From Actinernus sp. WN-2022 (lineage: Eukaryota > Cnidaria > Anthozoa > Actiniaria > Actinernidae): 64,000 bases of DNA. The notes under the pieces were generated by a model. The model had not been told where the DNA came from. It saw only the letters and a program-made list of their open reading frames with translations, and searched no databases. The stretch is from assembly GCA_030867875.1 (NCBI GenBank), contig JAOWCC010001589.1, positions 88,311,537 to 88,375,536 of the forward strand, given 5' to 3'. Made by a program: the position numbers and the translations under genes. The stretch's first letter is position 1, and every line of letters starts with the position of its first letter. Positions 43,940 to 55,477 of the stretch are shown piece after piece.

Positions 43940-46900
43940 TTATTCGTCTATCCTCTGAAATGACCTGCCAACTTTTCTTGGCCCAAGAGTAACCATCTTT
44001 TCTCGAGCTTCTCTCCTCCCACTCTCCTTGTGATCAAAGACACATTCATGTTGCTCTGGTAAACGATGTAGCTGGCAGAACACATATTCTAGTAAAACAC
44101 AAGTTGTCATTATCAGCTAAACTGAGTTTTACTAAAGAGTTTTTGTAGATCCCTTATATCCTTAATGTATATAGATATTTAAGTCTTGTATAAATATGTA
44201 TAAATGTACTGTATATATACCTGTAATAACAATTCAAACATTTTGCTGCAACTTGGTCAACATCATTAACTATATTGCCTGCAAGTCTCTCCTCTCGACA
44301 TTATAACTAATAGAACTATGCATGTTTCTCACTTTGTAATTTTTTTTTTCGTATTTGCTTGTAATTATAAATGATATTTATCACCTGACCTACCAGGTAG
44401 TTCTGACTTGATAGCCCTGTTGTTTTTTTCAGAACCTTCCTACTCTTGTACTATAAATTTATAAAAGTAGTTTCTTTTTTTTGTGTGTGTGTGAAAATTA
44501 ATGTAAATTTTATTATCTAGAGTGAAATAAACTTCTTGTTCTTGTTCTTGTTCTTAGACTTTTCAGGCAACTGATAAACGTTTTTCTCCTCAGAATTGAC
44601 AGAGCGATTTGTTTTCATACTGACTTTGATGTTGTGGTTCAATAATATTATTATTATTTTAATCCCTGGTTCAAATTTCTTTGTACTGGGTAATTTTGTT
44701 CAACCATTTCAATTCTTTTGAATCAGTTGAATTTCTTGGAAACAGGTTCAATTGTTTTACCTGGGAACTTCCTTATGGAGTGGTTAGGGTTGGTTTTAGG
44801 GGATGGGTTAAGGTTCAGATTAGTGCAAATACTCATTGAAGAACTCATTGTTTACCTGTGAGAACTTAATGTCATTTACCTGTAAATTCGTTTACAGAGT
44901 GGTTAGGGTATGCTTTGGATTAGTTCACATGACCATTGAACAACTCATTGTTTACCTGTGAACCCTAGCCCCAAGTGGCTGTAAACTCATGCCTGAGAAC
45001 GTCTTTATGAAGTGGTTACATTTTGTATGGTTGATTTTAGGGGATGGATTATGGTTTGGATAAGTGCAAATCATCACTGAAGAACTTGTTTTTTACGTGA
45101 GTGTGAAAAACTTGTGAAACTTTTTGAGTACTTCTGTGAAGAAAGTTTTGGTTGACAGAGAATACTCTATGTTCTTAACTCTTGTTTGAAATCAGGAAAA
45201 TTTGACCTTTCCTGACCCATAACCGTGTAAGTAAAAGCCTGGGTCAATTCCTGGGCAGACATCATCTCATTAATGCATTATTCTCCATGGCACCTTTCTA
45301 TTACAACAACTTCGATCTATAGAAAATATATACAGTCTGTGAGTTATTAGTAAAAAAAATGCATTTTAGTCAACATTTTAAGTATTTCTTCAAATTATTG
45401 CAAAGTCGAATTAATTGGATGGCAGGTTAGGGTTTGGTTTAGTTCACATGACCATTGAAGAACTCATTTTGGGGAAACCACAGGTGAAGTACTACAGTTT
45501 GAGTACTCTAAGTACTTAGTCATCGGCAGCTTTAGCAGTCAAAGCTGAAATATAAGTTTACACACTTTGCATGAGCATCTATGCTGTTGATAGCCCACCT
45601 GTGTGACTCACTACAATTGCATATCCTATAAAAAGAGTAATCCGTTATTGCCTTTAAAGCATCAATTCTTGGTAAAAAGTTTCTCTTGCTATGTACTGTT
45701 CAGTCACATTCGAAATTGAAGATGGAAACGAATTGATGTGACATATTTCACACCGTTAGCTTTGTTAGCACTATGAGCTCTGTTGGCACTGCTAGCTATC
45801 TTCTAAGGGTTCTAAGATTTATATCAATTTAACCAATAAACATGGCTATCCAAACCAACAACTGCTTCTGTGGCATACAAGTATAGTCATTAGGAAACTG
45901 ATCAGTGGTGGAAAGTTCGAATCCTGGCCTGGGTGAGGTATTTCTTCCAAGTTAAAGGTAAGTCTAAATAATCATATGAGGAGTTAGGGAGGGGAGTGAG
46001 GGAGGAGAATATTGGCAAACGTATTATTCAGGAGAGGGGTGGGTGCAATTTTTTTCTACCCCCCCCCCCCCCCCCCCAAAAAAATAAAAAAAAATAATAA
46101 TAAAAAATAATAACAACCACCACACCACTGTTTTTATTATGGGCCCTCAAAAAAATAAAATCCCTTTTTAGAATCTTGAAAATTGAACCAGTTAAATTAC
46201 ATAATTATTGACCCAGTTCAATTTTTGTTGAAAACATTTAACTGGTTAAAAAATTAAAAACATTGAACCAGCACAAAAAAATATATACCTAGGGGTTAAA
46301 ATTGAACCAGTACAGCATTGACATCAAGGGTAGCTATTGTAGCCTATGTGCTCGTTTGATCTTCATGAAAACATAAAGACTCAAAAACTGATGTGCACAC
46401 ATTAATGTAGTTACCAGTTTTCTGGCCGAGATAATTTATTCCGAAAGGTTGCCTCAAGTATATACATTGTACACAAATCTTGATTTCTTTCACCTGTGCA
46501 ATCGCAGGTAGCCCACACATGACCACAGGGACTCCAATCCAAGATTAATAAGCATTCTCCTTTGTCAGACGCAATTAAAAACTGGAATCCTACTTGTAGC
46601 TTATAAAACTGTTTATGATAAGCAGAATGTTCAATTGATATTACAAAACGTTCTTGTCCCAGTTTCTCAAATCCACAGCTATGATACTAGATATTCCTCA
46701 AGAGATAATCTGTACAGACCAGCAATAAGAACAACCTATGGACAATTTTCATTTCAATATTTTGCTACTAGAGTTTGGGAGGAAATTCCACTGGATATCA
46801 AGCAAATTGGGAAAATGGAAATTTAAGAAAGACTACAAAACATTATTCTTAGAAAATCAAACCTAGAATTCCTTTTCTTAGTGTTTCTTTTATTTTTCTG

Positions 46901-49900
46901 TTCTTCTACTGATGTTTGATAGTTTGCCATCATGCTGAATTGCCAACATGCTGCTTGCTCTGATTTCTCTTAAACAATATTTCACATAATTCGTATTTTA
47001 TTTTACCATGTAATTACTCTTTTTTTCTCTACCTTTGTCTCTACCTCTATAATCAATACCACAACCATCAAAGAGCTTTTACATTAAACCCTATTGATGA
47101 CAGAATAAAATCATGAAGTGGCAGAGTAGAGGAATGTTGGAGCAATTGCAGAATACAATGCCACTAGGCTAATTAATAATTCATTTCTCAAATTTACATA
47201 CAAATCTTCTAGAAACCTAACCCCAAATCATACATAGAACAAATCTAAATACACCTGAACTATAATGGAGAATTTAGTGAAGTTTTCAAGTGATCCTATT
47301 TTTAAGTGTCACTGCAGTGGCATTGTATTCTGCAGTTTAGCCAGAATGTCTTTAGATATGGTAAAGACAACTGCTTTAGATTTATATAGTACAGTCTGTC
47401 TAAATATGAAGTTACCTTATTATAGAAAATTAACGAAGTATTTTATTAACGCGAATTAAAAAAATTAGCATTAATTAAATGAACCTTAATTTACGTCATT
47501 TTAAGGCACCTTTATTTTCTGCCCAATTACATGTCATTGGCTTCACTTTCAGACTCTGTTGACACATCATTCAACAGGGATTTTAAAATGTCTTTAGATT
47601 TGTTGACGTAACAATCGTTATCCCCAAGGGGGTAGCTCACTTCTTCTACTTTCTTGTGTAAAATGTTAATCGCTTTTCTGTCTCCCCATTTCCCAGTTAA
47701 TTACCTCAATAGGTATTTCAAGGCTGCCTTGAACAAGCGGAGATCACTTGTATCTATCAGATTTGACCTTAGCTGTCATGTCAGCTCCTCTCTGCAATGC
47801 ATGCCAGATATATCAGCTCAGCTCTATTGGAATGTGTCCAACAGTAGAAGGGAATAGGGTTCCTGGCAACGTTCTCTGGCCAGTGACTGCAAAGCGGTCA
47901 TGTTTATTGTCTTTCTCTTGCTTAAACGTGAGCGGCTGCTTTAAAAATGGTTTCCAGCTTTCACGATACATGTGATAACCTCTTAAACAATTGATGAATT
48001 TGATAGCAGGGACATCTTCACTCATACTTGTTCCAACTGTTCCGTGGCTTTTTGAAGGTTTGTTTATCGGTATCAGATTTCAATTGCATCTAGATTGAGC
48101 GCTATCTTCGTCACAACGATGTCAATCTTTACATATTTCACAAGAGAGAGCCCAAGAGTGGTAGAAAGCTTCATCGTTATTCCCTGCAAAGAAGATGCTG
48201 GAGTTTCATCAACAGAATATGACTGCATAGCCACAGAAGTGCAGTCCAATCCGCCAGTCAAGCAAAAAAGAATGATCTACCGTGAAGATGAGAAAGTAAA
48301 GGTCGCCAAGTATACCAACATGTATGGTACTGCAAACGCTATAAGACATTTCAAACGTGACTTCCCACACTTGAGTGAAAGTACTGTGCATCCCTGGGTG
48401 GCTAAGTATCAATCGGAAGTAAAGAAGACAACATCAAATCTCTGAGAGACGAGGACGACCCTTACTGTTGCCTGATGAGCTTGATAGAAAGCTACGCATG
48501 TTCATCATCAGTACAAGGACTGCAGGTGGGACGATCAACAAGCATGTTGTTGATGGCATTATGATGGGGCTGATAGAGAGTGATCTCGGAAGATATGGTC
48601 AGTATTTCAATTTTGTCATTACCAATGGCTGGTTATACTCTCTTTACCAAAGGATGAACTTTCAACACTGAAGCCAATTCAAGCCATGCTACTGATGAGT
48701 ACATACAAATTTCTGCAAGGCGAGAAAGGGAGGGAAATCATCCTGAATGGATGGAGAGCTGCAGGTATAACAGAGGCAGCAAAAAGCGCCAGGATGACGG
48801 GGTGCATTCCATCTCTGGACCCCTTTCAGTAACAATGCCTGTGAAGTACATACCATGCTGTATTTTTCATTTTGATATAGACTTCTGAAAGAGTTCTGCG
48901 GTTGGATGTTGTTGTTTTCTATTGTGAAATGCACAGTTTGTCTTAGATTATTTTGCATAGAGCGGATTTCATGACTGTCGTGAGTAATTTGCAATTACTG
49001 TGTAGCATGAAATTTTTGAGTTAATTTTTACACTCATATGAAAAGCGTTCACGTTAATTAAATGCATGTAAACATACCTTACACAGAAATTTGTGTTAAT
49101 TTCAGGACGCGTTGATTTAAGTCGCGTACATTTACAGCTTCGTTAATTTTCTATAATAAGGTATATATTTGTAGTTTAATTTTTTTGTCCATGATTATTA
49201 TTATTATGATTTTTTGGCAATGTTAAATTAATGACTGAAGTGAATGAATTGCTGTTTCTCATGCTGAAATGTATTATCTTTTTCCTTTTTTTGGGGAGGG
49301 GGGTTATGAGGGGTCTGAAAGTTTTAATGGCATCTCTATGGGGGGTCCCCCCCCGCCATAAATAATGAATGGTCCTCTAGTGGTCTCGTATGGATGTGAT
49401 GATGAGAGAAACATCACAATCAAATGTCCACCAATAGGCAACATGCAATGCATGAGCAATATAATGTAATCAATGAACTTATCACTGAAACCTATAATTT
49501 ACTGTACTCACCACATTTACAAAGTCCTAATTCTCTTTGCGCTAATTCCAGCTTTGCCTTGCATTTCCAGCATCGTTTTCTATTTTTCTGTACCGGCCTG
49601 TCATCCGGCGTCTCGCTCGTTTTTTCGGATGGACCGTCAGTACATTTTTCGTCTCTTGTATTGTTCTCTTCGCCCTCCTTTTCACTATTAGCTCCATTCT
49701 CCATAGAACTCTCTCCTTTTGAAACGGGAATTCTCTCTGATGAACCAGTGTTTCGGGAAACAGAAACTGCACTTGTTGAAGAGGCAGTGCTTCCATTTCC
49801 CTCCTCTACTTTTGCTTTACGTTGAAGCTCTGTAAAGGAAATTTTTTTTTGTTTGTAAAATTATGACGACTTAAGTTCTTAAATATGACTAACTTCAGAC

Positions 49901-50171
49901 TGAGAAACACATCACGTGTCGAAGAGAACGGATTTACCAGGGTACCTACCATCTTTATAACACTTAGAGCATAAATTTAAGGTCAGTGGTGATCTGAAAA
50001 ACGGAAGATAACTATCAAAATTCAACCTTCCAAGCTGGCATTTACAGACGAATGCAATGATTGAACGACATTGATGGCAGAAAACTGCTACAAAATCGGC
50101 AGAACTTATGGTAACTCTCACCCAAAAAATCCACATGGACAACGTGGAGGTTCACTTCCAGGGTTCTCCAT
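43940..50171 (-). CDS. A20/AN1 zinc-finger protein, ZFAND5/6 type, 4 exons, 186 aa
   Basis: Minus-strand exons in order: 50171-50122, 49993-49950, 49829-49512, 44088-43940. Junctions are GT-AG and the 561 nt stay open. Residues 11-28 form the A20 finger (C11, C13, C25, C28, in [19 protein letters not shown]). The first pair is spaced C-x-C instead of the usual C-x3-C, which is odd. A serine- and glutamate-rich linker follows. The AN1 finger is C118, C121, C135, C137, C142, H145, H151, C153, in the canonical order, and the C-terminus resembles ZFAND5/6. Known family role: ubiquitin binding and proteasome or stress regulation in cytosol and nucleus. Human relatives are slightly longer, about 210 residues. 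Intron 3 is 5.4 kb and holds a LINE scrap and a pogo-like element. ZFAND5 and ZFAND6 cannot be told apart here. Confidence 0.92.
44690..46320. repeat. Repetitive part of ZFAND intron 3
   Basis: Loose repeats of AGTGGTTAGGGT, GGGGATGGGTTAAGG and TGAAGAACTCATTGTTTACC occur about four times between 44778 and 45470. GTTCAATT-type phrases at 44690-44770 and TTGAACCAGT-type phrases at 46180-46310 are mutually inverted. A run of about 18 Cs lies at 46060-46077. It may be one decayed element, with unclear borders. LINE-like TTGTTC repeats end a segment at 44530-44551. Confidence 0.4.
46635..46826 (+). pseudogene. LINE reverse-transcriptase C-terminal scrap
   Basis: Reads [10 protein letters not shown], then [20 protein letters not shown] and PLDIK. 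This is the pattern of the C-terminal end of CR1/L2-like LINE ORFs (YNTR...YG..SF...G...WN.IP). It is short, isolated and inside ZFAND intron 3. Confidence 0.6.
47660..48025 (-). pseudogene. HIRAN-like domain fragment
   Basis: Minus-strand reading [16 protein letters not shown], then [11 protein letters not shown] and VGHIPIELS. It continues past two in-frame TGA codons (likely from CGA) through YIWHALQRG and [14 protein letters not shown]. The conserved (R)GYH..Y...W / N.HD..AV / VGH.P pattern resembles HIRAN-type domains. Broken, so no product is expected. Confidence 0.5.
48236..48832 (+). pseudogene. Pogo-like transposase remnant, catalytic core deleted
   Basis: The N-terminal part reads [13 protein letters not shown] ... 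[11 protein letters not shown] and [10 protein letters not shown], a helix-turn-helix of the pogo or psq kind. After a frameshift near 48440 comes [15 protein letters not shown] ... [11 protein letters not shown], the usual second DNA-binding region. The next part, LKPIQAM ... [14 protein letters not shown] ... SLDPFQ and a stop at 48830-48832, is the family's C-terminus. The DDE/D region that should lie between them is missing. Confidence 0.75.
49164..49500. other. Spacer in ZFAND intron 3
   Basis: AT-rich with one short C run (about 49348-49356). Nothing else seen. Confidence 0.4.
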
Positions 50172-50439
50172 GAAAACTACGTCCTCTGGAACGGAATATA
50201 CGGAGTAAAATCTCGGCAAATCCACAAATTATGACCAAATGTTTGTGAAATCCCGATAGAGACAAAATGGCTTCCAGGCTGTTTACAATGGATATTTACC
50301 TAATATGGCAACATTTACCTTTTATGGGCTGATAGCTGCAGTTGGTGCGCGATGCATTATGGGTAAATAGGTTTTGGTTTTTACTACTTCAATATATAAC
50401 TTTGCACATCCAAATATTCGAAAAATATAATAAGCATAG

Positions 50440-50620
50440 GGTTCTCTTAGCCTCTTCCGCAGGCAACTCCTAATTATAATCGAAAAAATCTAGAAAAAAG
50501 ATGTGAAACCGGGTATCCTGTGGTAAGGGAGGGACGAGTTTCGCCGGTTGATGGATTTAAAAAATATTAAGAGTTGCCTGCGGAGGGCGGAGGAGGCTAG
50601 GGTTCTCTATGGGTGTGTTC
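50440..50620. mobile_element. Imperfect inverted-repeat element upstream of ZFAND
   Basis: TAGCCTCTTCCGCAGGCAAC is mirrored by GTTGCCTGCGGA and GAGGAGGCTA about 100 bp later, with GGGTTCTC on the outer side of both. Likely a MITE. Confidence 0.55.
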
Positions 50621-50826
50621 CTTTGGGAGAAATCCAAATCCGGATCAGTCACATCTGGCAGTCTGCGAGAATCAATGTTCAATATGGCGCATATTATCTT
50701 AGGGGTCACTGCATCATGTATTGCTGTTTTTATTTGATGCATTTGTCGATTTTTATCCCCACCTAACGGAAAGAAAGTTTACAGAGAAATGAGTAAACCT
50801 GATTGGGGGTGGCCTTTACCTCCTCG

Positions 50827-51588
50827 GAACCTGGAATAGTACTGGCTATCCAAACAATCTAACCTGGAATAGTACTGGCTATCCAAACAATAGTATCGAC
50901 GTAGCTCTAACCTGGAATAGTACTGGCTATCCAAACAATAGTATCGACGTAGCTCTAACCTGGAATAGTACTGGCTATCCAAACAATAGTATCGACGTAG
51001 CTCTAACCTGGAATAGTACTGGCTATCCAAACAATAGTATCGACGTAGCTCTAACCTGGAATAGTACTGGCTATCCAAACAATCTAACCTGGAATAGTAC
51101 TGGCTATCCAAACAATAGTATCGACGTAGCTCTAACCTGGAATAGTACTGGCTATCCAAACAATAGTATCGACGTAGCTCTAACCTGGAATAGTACTGCA
51201 TGGCTATCCAAACAATAGTATCGACGTAGCTCTAACCTGGAATAGTACTGCATGGCTATCCAAACAATAGTATCGACGTAGCTCTAACCTGGAATAGTAC
51301 TGGCTATCCAAACAATAGTATCGACGTAGCTCTAACCTGGAATAGTACTGGCTATCCAAACAATAGTATCGACGTAGCTCTAACCTGGAATAGTACTGGC
51401 TATCCAAACAATAGTTGCATATCGACGTAGCTCTAACCTGGAATAGTACTGGCTATCCAAACAATAATATCGACGTAGCTCTAACCTGGAATAGTACTGG
51501 CTATCCAAACAATAATATCGACGTAGCTCTAACCTGGAATAGTACTGGCTATCCAAACAATAGTTGCATATCGACGTAGCTCTAACCT
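50827..51588. repeat. 48-bp tandem array, about 16 copies with indel variants
   Basis: AACCTGGAATAGTACTGGCT recurs mainly every 48 bp. Two units lack the TAGTATCGACGTAGC part and are shorter. A four-base GCAT is inserted in two places: after TACT in two units (about 51199, 51251) and after TAGTT in two others (about 51416, 51564). The 48-bp period keeps a frame open on the minus strand (QYYSRLELRRYYCLDS repeats), which I regard as accidental. The last unit runs straight into the Penelope-like fragment. Confidence 0.93.
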
Positions 51589-51589
51589 T

Positions 51590-52100
51590 CGTGGCCTTTT
51601 GGTCAAATCACAACTACCACGTAACACATCTAATCAATCTAAAGCTCCGCCAGGCTCCTTTCGCTGCGGACAAGATTGTGCAACTTGTCCCTACATTACT
51701 AACGGCCTCAATCAATACACATTTCATTCCACTGGCGAGTCTCGCTTTATTAATTCACACATAACCTGTAATACTAAAAACCTCATATACATGATACAAT
51801 GTAATCGTTGCCATTTGCAATACATAGGTGAAAACTAAGCGACGCCTCAAAGACAGATTTAATGAACACAGACGGACAGTCGGACAAGCCTAACATTAAA
51901 TCTAAACCTAGTACTGTATCTGAACATTTTCTTTCTAGACCTAACCACTCTTACACCGACATGCAACTTATCCCCCTAGAAATAATATACTCCTCAAGAG
52001 ACTCAATACGTAAAGCCAGAGAAGCGCACCTTATATAGATAAAGCTAAAACTCTAGAACCATATGGTATGAATATACGTGATGAAACATAGTGCTTATCT
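51590..52100 (+). pseudogene. Penelope-like retroelement, GIY-YIG endonuclease end
   Basis: Reads PPGSFRCGQDCATCPYI, then FHSTGESRFI and NLIYMIQCNRCHLQYIGE. This is the cysteine-rich linker and the start of a GIY-YIG nuclease as in Penelope-like elements. One extra A near 51832 shifts the frame; the sequence then continues KRRLKDRFNEHRR and further SEHFLS, SRDSIRKAREA. A second shift occurs near 52038 before the original stop. Dead 5'-truncated copy. Confidence 0.75.
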
Positions 52101-52225
52101 CTTGTACTATTTTGCCACTTCAAGTTTTGGTTACGTCACTTCCCGTTTCCGCAATTTCTATTGCGAAATTTACCACATTTATAGATCATCTTACCTTAGA
52201 GCTCTTCACTTGTAACATCTAGTAC

Positions 52226-52272
52226 CTGAAGAAGGGTGGTTTGGCCAGCCGAAATATTGTAATATTTAATAT
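52226..52272 (+). ncRNA. Hammerhead-like ribozyme core in the Penelope-like tail
   Basis: CTGAAGA (52226-52232), a stem with GGGTGG against CCAGCC around a TTTGG loop, then GAAA (52251-52254), followed by AAATATT/AATATTT that can pair. The order CUGANGA, stem II, GAAA, stem III is that of a hammerhead, and such motifs are known in Penelope-like elements. Stem II has one mismatch, and I could not find a convincing stem I. Activity is unproven. Confidence 0.4.
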
Positions 52273-52274
52273 AA

Positions 52275-53115
52275 AATCCTACGTTGTGTCAGCTTTGCCG
52301 TAGTCCTTGGACTTCGTATCCAAACAATGCCTAATCCTGAAACAATACAAACCCTAAAACAATGGAATTCTTTGTCAGTGCAGTCCAAATGAGGTCCAAT
52401 AAAATGCAATGTTTTGGGAGGTGAAGGCCTCCTGGACAATTGAGAAGGAGACAAGCTAAGATTGAAGAAGTTAAAAAAGAACACTCTCATTGAAGTCATT
52501 CCTGTATGAAAGCGTACGCCATGCACTGTATCAAATATTTTAAGTGAAAGGAAAATAACAAAATCAAAGTCCTACCGGCTGCTGGACCAGAAATCATCAT
52601 GCGGGTTGTAATCATTTGCGGGGGAAAGAGAAATAATAAAGCCGTTGACGTGGTATCAAATTTCATGTCACGCCAAGAGAATGTACGTAGAACTGTTTTA
52701 AAATTCTCTAGATCTCGATTTACTCTAAATTAGAGCTTCATATTAATGCTAATATTTAAATGCTAATTGCAAAGAAAACCTTCGTCACTTTGCGATTTAT
52801 TTTGATCACTATTTTCTCTCATGTCGCCTGTATCTGTTGAGCCCACTGTGATATATAATTTTATTGTGGTTATAGCGCAGTTGTATGATTGCACCATTAT
52901 ACTGTAGCTCTATTGTTTTTTACTGCACGTTCTTGAGCTTAGGGTGTTTTGTATTGTTGGGTAAGCCAATGCTGTGGCTCATTTCTGATTTTAAATCTAA
53001 GTTAAAGACTTTTCTCCTTAAGTAGCTTGCTTTTTGCTGTTGTGCAGTTCTATATAATTGCTGCCGCAGCGAGCGAGCCTGAAGCGAGCGAGCAAGGCAG
53101 CAGTTCTAATCTGTA
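52275..53115. other. Spacer with a repeat shared with 41048-41150
   Basis: 52885-52980 matches the interior of the MITE at 41022-41168. 52990-53025 looks like a scrap of a LINE C-terminus. Otherwise no gene is seen. Confidence 0.4.
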
Positions 53116-53116
53116 A

Positions 53117-54340
53117 TCCACAATGCATCACTTCTATTGTCTTTTTTTTACCACACTGCTTTGCAGGCATCTGATCGTCACGCGACATTACACGAGGTGG
53201 AATCAGCTAACTCTTTTAAAATGCATTTCTGTGTACGATCATGAATTTGTTGAAGTGTAGACGTGTAGGCGAACTCTTTCTAACTCTGTGTGTACTATCA
53301 GTTTCCAAAGAGCAAGATCTCTCCTGTTATCAAGGTGGTAAGCAGCAAATAATTTTCTTCTATTGCGGCTTCGATAAAGTCAAAACATTTACAACTACAT
53401 TCTCAATTACAGTTGATTTCCGGTATTTAAACTTCACCTGGGAGAACAGCAGTTTGTTGTGCCAGAAATCGTAAGAAAATGTCGGGAATTGGTAGGCTCA
53501 GGGAATTTACCGGGAGATCGTTGATATGTAGGGACAAAATGAAAATAAATCGCGACAACCTTTGAAGTACACACCACAGCTCAAACCGGATTCAGTCGCA
53601 CGATAGCCCCAAAACCACAAAATATATTCATCTGACACCTTGGCATTTTTATCACCCAGTAATCTATTTCCTGCCAAAGTGCTACTGCCCGGGGGGGGTA
53701 CTTACATGAAAAATGGGTATGTATGTGAGGCCAAGAGGCTCAAACCCTGACCCTGTTTGACCCAATCCGAGCTCCAAAACCCTGATTGCCCCCTTTCTGG
53801 GAAAAAAAACCCTGAATGCCCCTTCTTTAATTTGTTTTCAAAAGAAGGTCGGATATATATCCCGGCCGGTATACCGCGTACCGGGATTGCATGCAAAATA
53901 CGGAACATTTCAAGTCGGGACGTGGCATTGGGTAAACAAATCAGCAGATGAAGTACATAGATAAGTACTGAAGTACGGAACCTCAGTGCTTGCATGTGGG
54001 AAGGCGATCAAAATGCGGCAACAGAATGTCTTTTTTTGACATAGTAGCTAAAAAAAACCTAACTGCCTAAAAAATACTGAACCCCGACCCTGACTGCACC
54101 CAAATTATACTCAAATCCTGACCCTGATCTGCCCAAATCAGGCCAAAACCCTGACCCTACCTGCCCAAACGGAGCTCAAAACCCTGACCCACCCGGGCGG
54201 CACATACATAATACGTCACAAACATGAGTACCCCCCCCCCCCCCCCCCCCCCCGGGTGCTACTGTAGGTTCTCTTCTATTAATACACTTCCTTAACTGAG
54301 CGGAGCAGCATTCACTACCTGTTAGGTATACTAGTCTGTA
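53117..54340. repeat. First unit of a local direct duplication
   Basis: From CACAATGCATCACTTCTATT near 53120 to the CACTTCCTTAACTGAG region near 54300 this matches 54371-55000, once the inserted element at 53688-54256 is removed. Small indels and substitutions separate the two copies. Confidence 0.85.
53688..54256. mobile_element. hAT-like MITE, 569 bp, 8-bp target duplication
   Basis: Ends are CCC plus a G run and TACT at the left, and the complement, a C run and GGG, at the right. TGCTACTG is duplicated directly outside (53680-53687 and 54257-54264) and occurs once in the empty site at 54922. An 8-bp duplication is typical of hAT elements. The interior is full of AAACCCTGACC/CCAAATC phrases. 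Related to 13656-13886. Confidence 0.85.
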
Positions 54341-54370
54341 AGCGGGTCCAAATCTCGATTTCTTATTTTT

Positions 54371-55000
54371 ACCACAATGCATCACTTCTATTGTCTTTTT
54401 TTACCACACTGCTTTGCAGGCATCTGATCGTCACGCGACATTACACGAGGTGGAATCTGCATTGTACGCAATTGTAATCATGAATTTGTTGAAGTGTAGA
54501 CGTGTAGGCAACTCTTTCTAACTCTGTGTGAACTATCAGTTTCCAAAGAGCAAGATCTCTCCTGTTATCAAGGTGGTGAGCAGCAAATAATTTTCTTCTA
54601 TTGGCTTCGATCAAGTCAAAACATTTACAACTACATTCTCAATTACAGTTGATTTCCGGTATTTAAACTTCACCTGGGAGAACAGCAGTTTGTTGTGCCA
54701 GAAATCTTAAGACTGAAAATGTCGGGAATTGGTAGGCTCAGGGAATTTACCGGGAGATCGTTGATATGTCGGGACAAAATGAAAATAAATAGCGACAACT
54801 TTTGAGTTACACACCACAGCTCAAACAGGATTCAGTCGCACGATAGCCCCGAAACTACAAAATATATTCATCTAACACCTTGGCATTTTTATCACCCAGT
54901 AATCTATTTTTCCTGCCAAAGTGCTACTGTAGGTTCTCTTCTAATACACTTCCTTAACTGAGTGTAGCAGCATTCACTACCTGTTAGGTATACTAGTATT
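54371..55000. repeat. Second unit of the local direct duplication, empty site
   Basis: Homologous to 53117-53687 joined to 54257-54340. At 54922-54929 it carries a single TGCTACTG where the first unit has the inserted MITE, so it preserves the pre-insertion state. Confidence 0.85.
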
Positions 55001-55119
55001 ATTTTTAGTTTATTACTATCATTGATATTGTAAGAGCATTGAGCGCTGTCTAATGCTCCCAAAACGTATGTATGTATGTATTATTATTATTATTATAGAC
55101 TTCGATTATATTATATTTA

Positions 55120-55205
55120 TATGATAAATGTAAGGACTGTAATGCGCATTTGAGTATTTTTATAGGAAATGCGCAATATAAGTAATAAATAATATTATTA
55201 TTATT
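55120..55205 (+). mobile_element. LINE 3' end with ATT repeats
   Basis: AATGCGCATTTGAG ... AATGCGCAATATAAGTAATA followed by ATT repeats is the reverse complement of the LINE tail at 30600-30680. It is the 3' end of the same CR1/L2-like family on the plus strand. A GTAT/ATT microsatellite precedes it at 55065-55095. Confidence 0.65.
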
Positions 55206-55320
55206 TCGAGAGGTACGTACAGGCCGGCTCCGGAGGCATGTCCCCCGGCGCGACATTTTTTAAAGTTAGATGCTCAAAAGATCTAGATGCAATAGGAGAT
55301 CGGTATTGTTATTAGTAAAA

Positions 55321-55477
55321 CCACAGGTATCCCAAGCTGACAATAAGTGACTTCGAAATTACAGTGAAAAGAATTGAAATAAAATCGATATTTAGACTTC
55401 ACCTAATTGTTTCTTGTGTCGTTCTTTACCTCAGTAGAAAATCTGAAGCACTTATTGTCAGCTTGGGATACCTGTGG
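55321..55477. mobile_element. MITE, 157 bp, TAAAA target duplication
   Basis: CCACAGGTATCCCAAGCTGA and its exact complement form the ends. TAAAA lies outside both (55316-55320 and 55478-55482). No ORF. Confidence 0.8.

Larger units (their letters stand above)
47415..49161. mobile_element. Pogo-like element, 1747 bp, TA target duplication
   Basis: CCTTATTATAGAAAATTAAC at 47415 and its exact complement ending at 49161 are the termini, with at least 24 bp identical. TA lies directly outside both (47413-47414 and 49162-49163), as in Tc1/mariner-pogo elements. Inside are a decayed transposase (+) and a decayed HIRAN-like fragment (-). It lies in ZFAND intron 3. Confidence 0.85.

Noticed and set aside
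50779..51407. Minus-strand repeat protein (QYYSRLELRRYYCLDS units)
   Set aside because: The 48-bp period is a multiple of three. The GCAT insertions and deletion variants break the frame without any sign of constraint.
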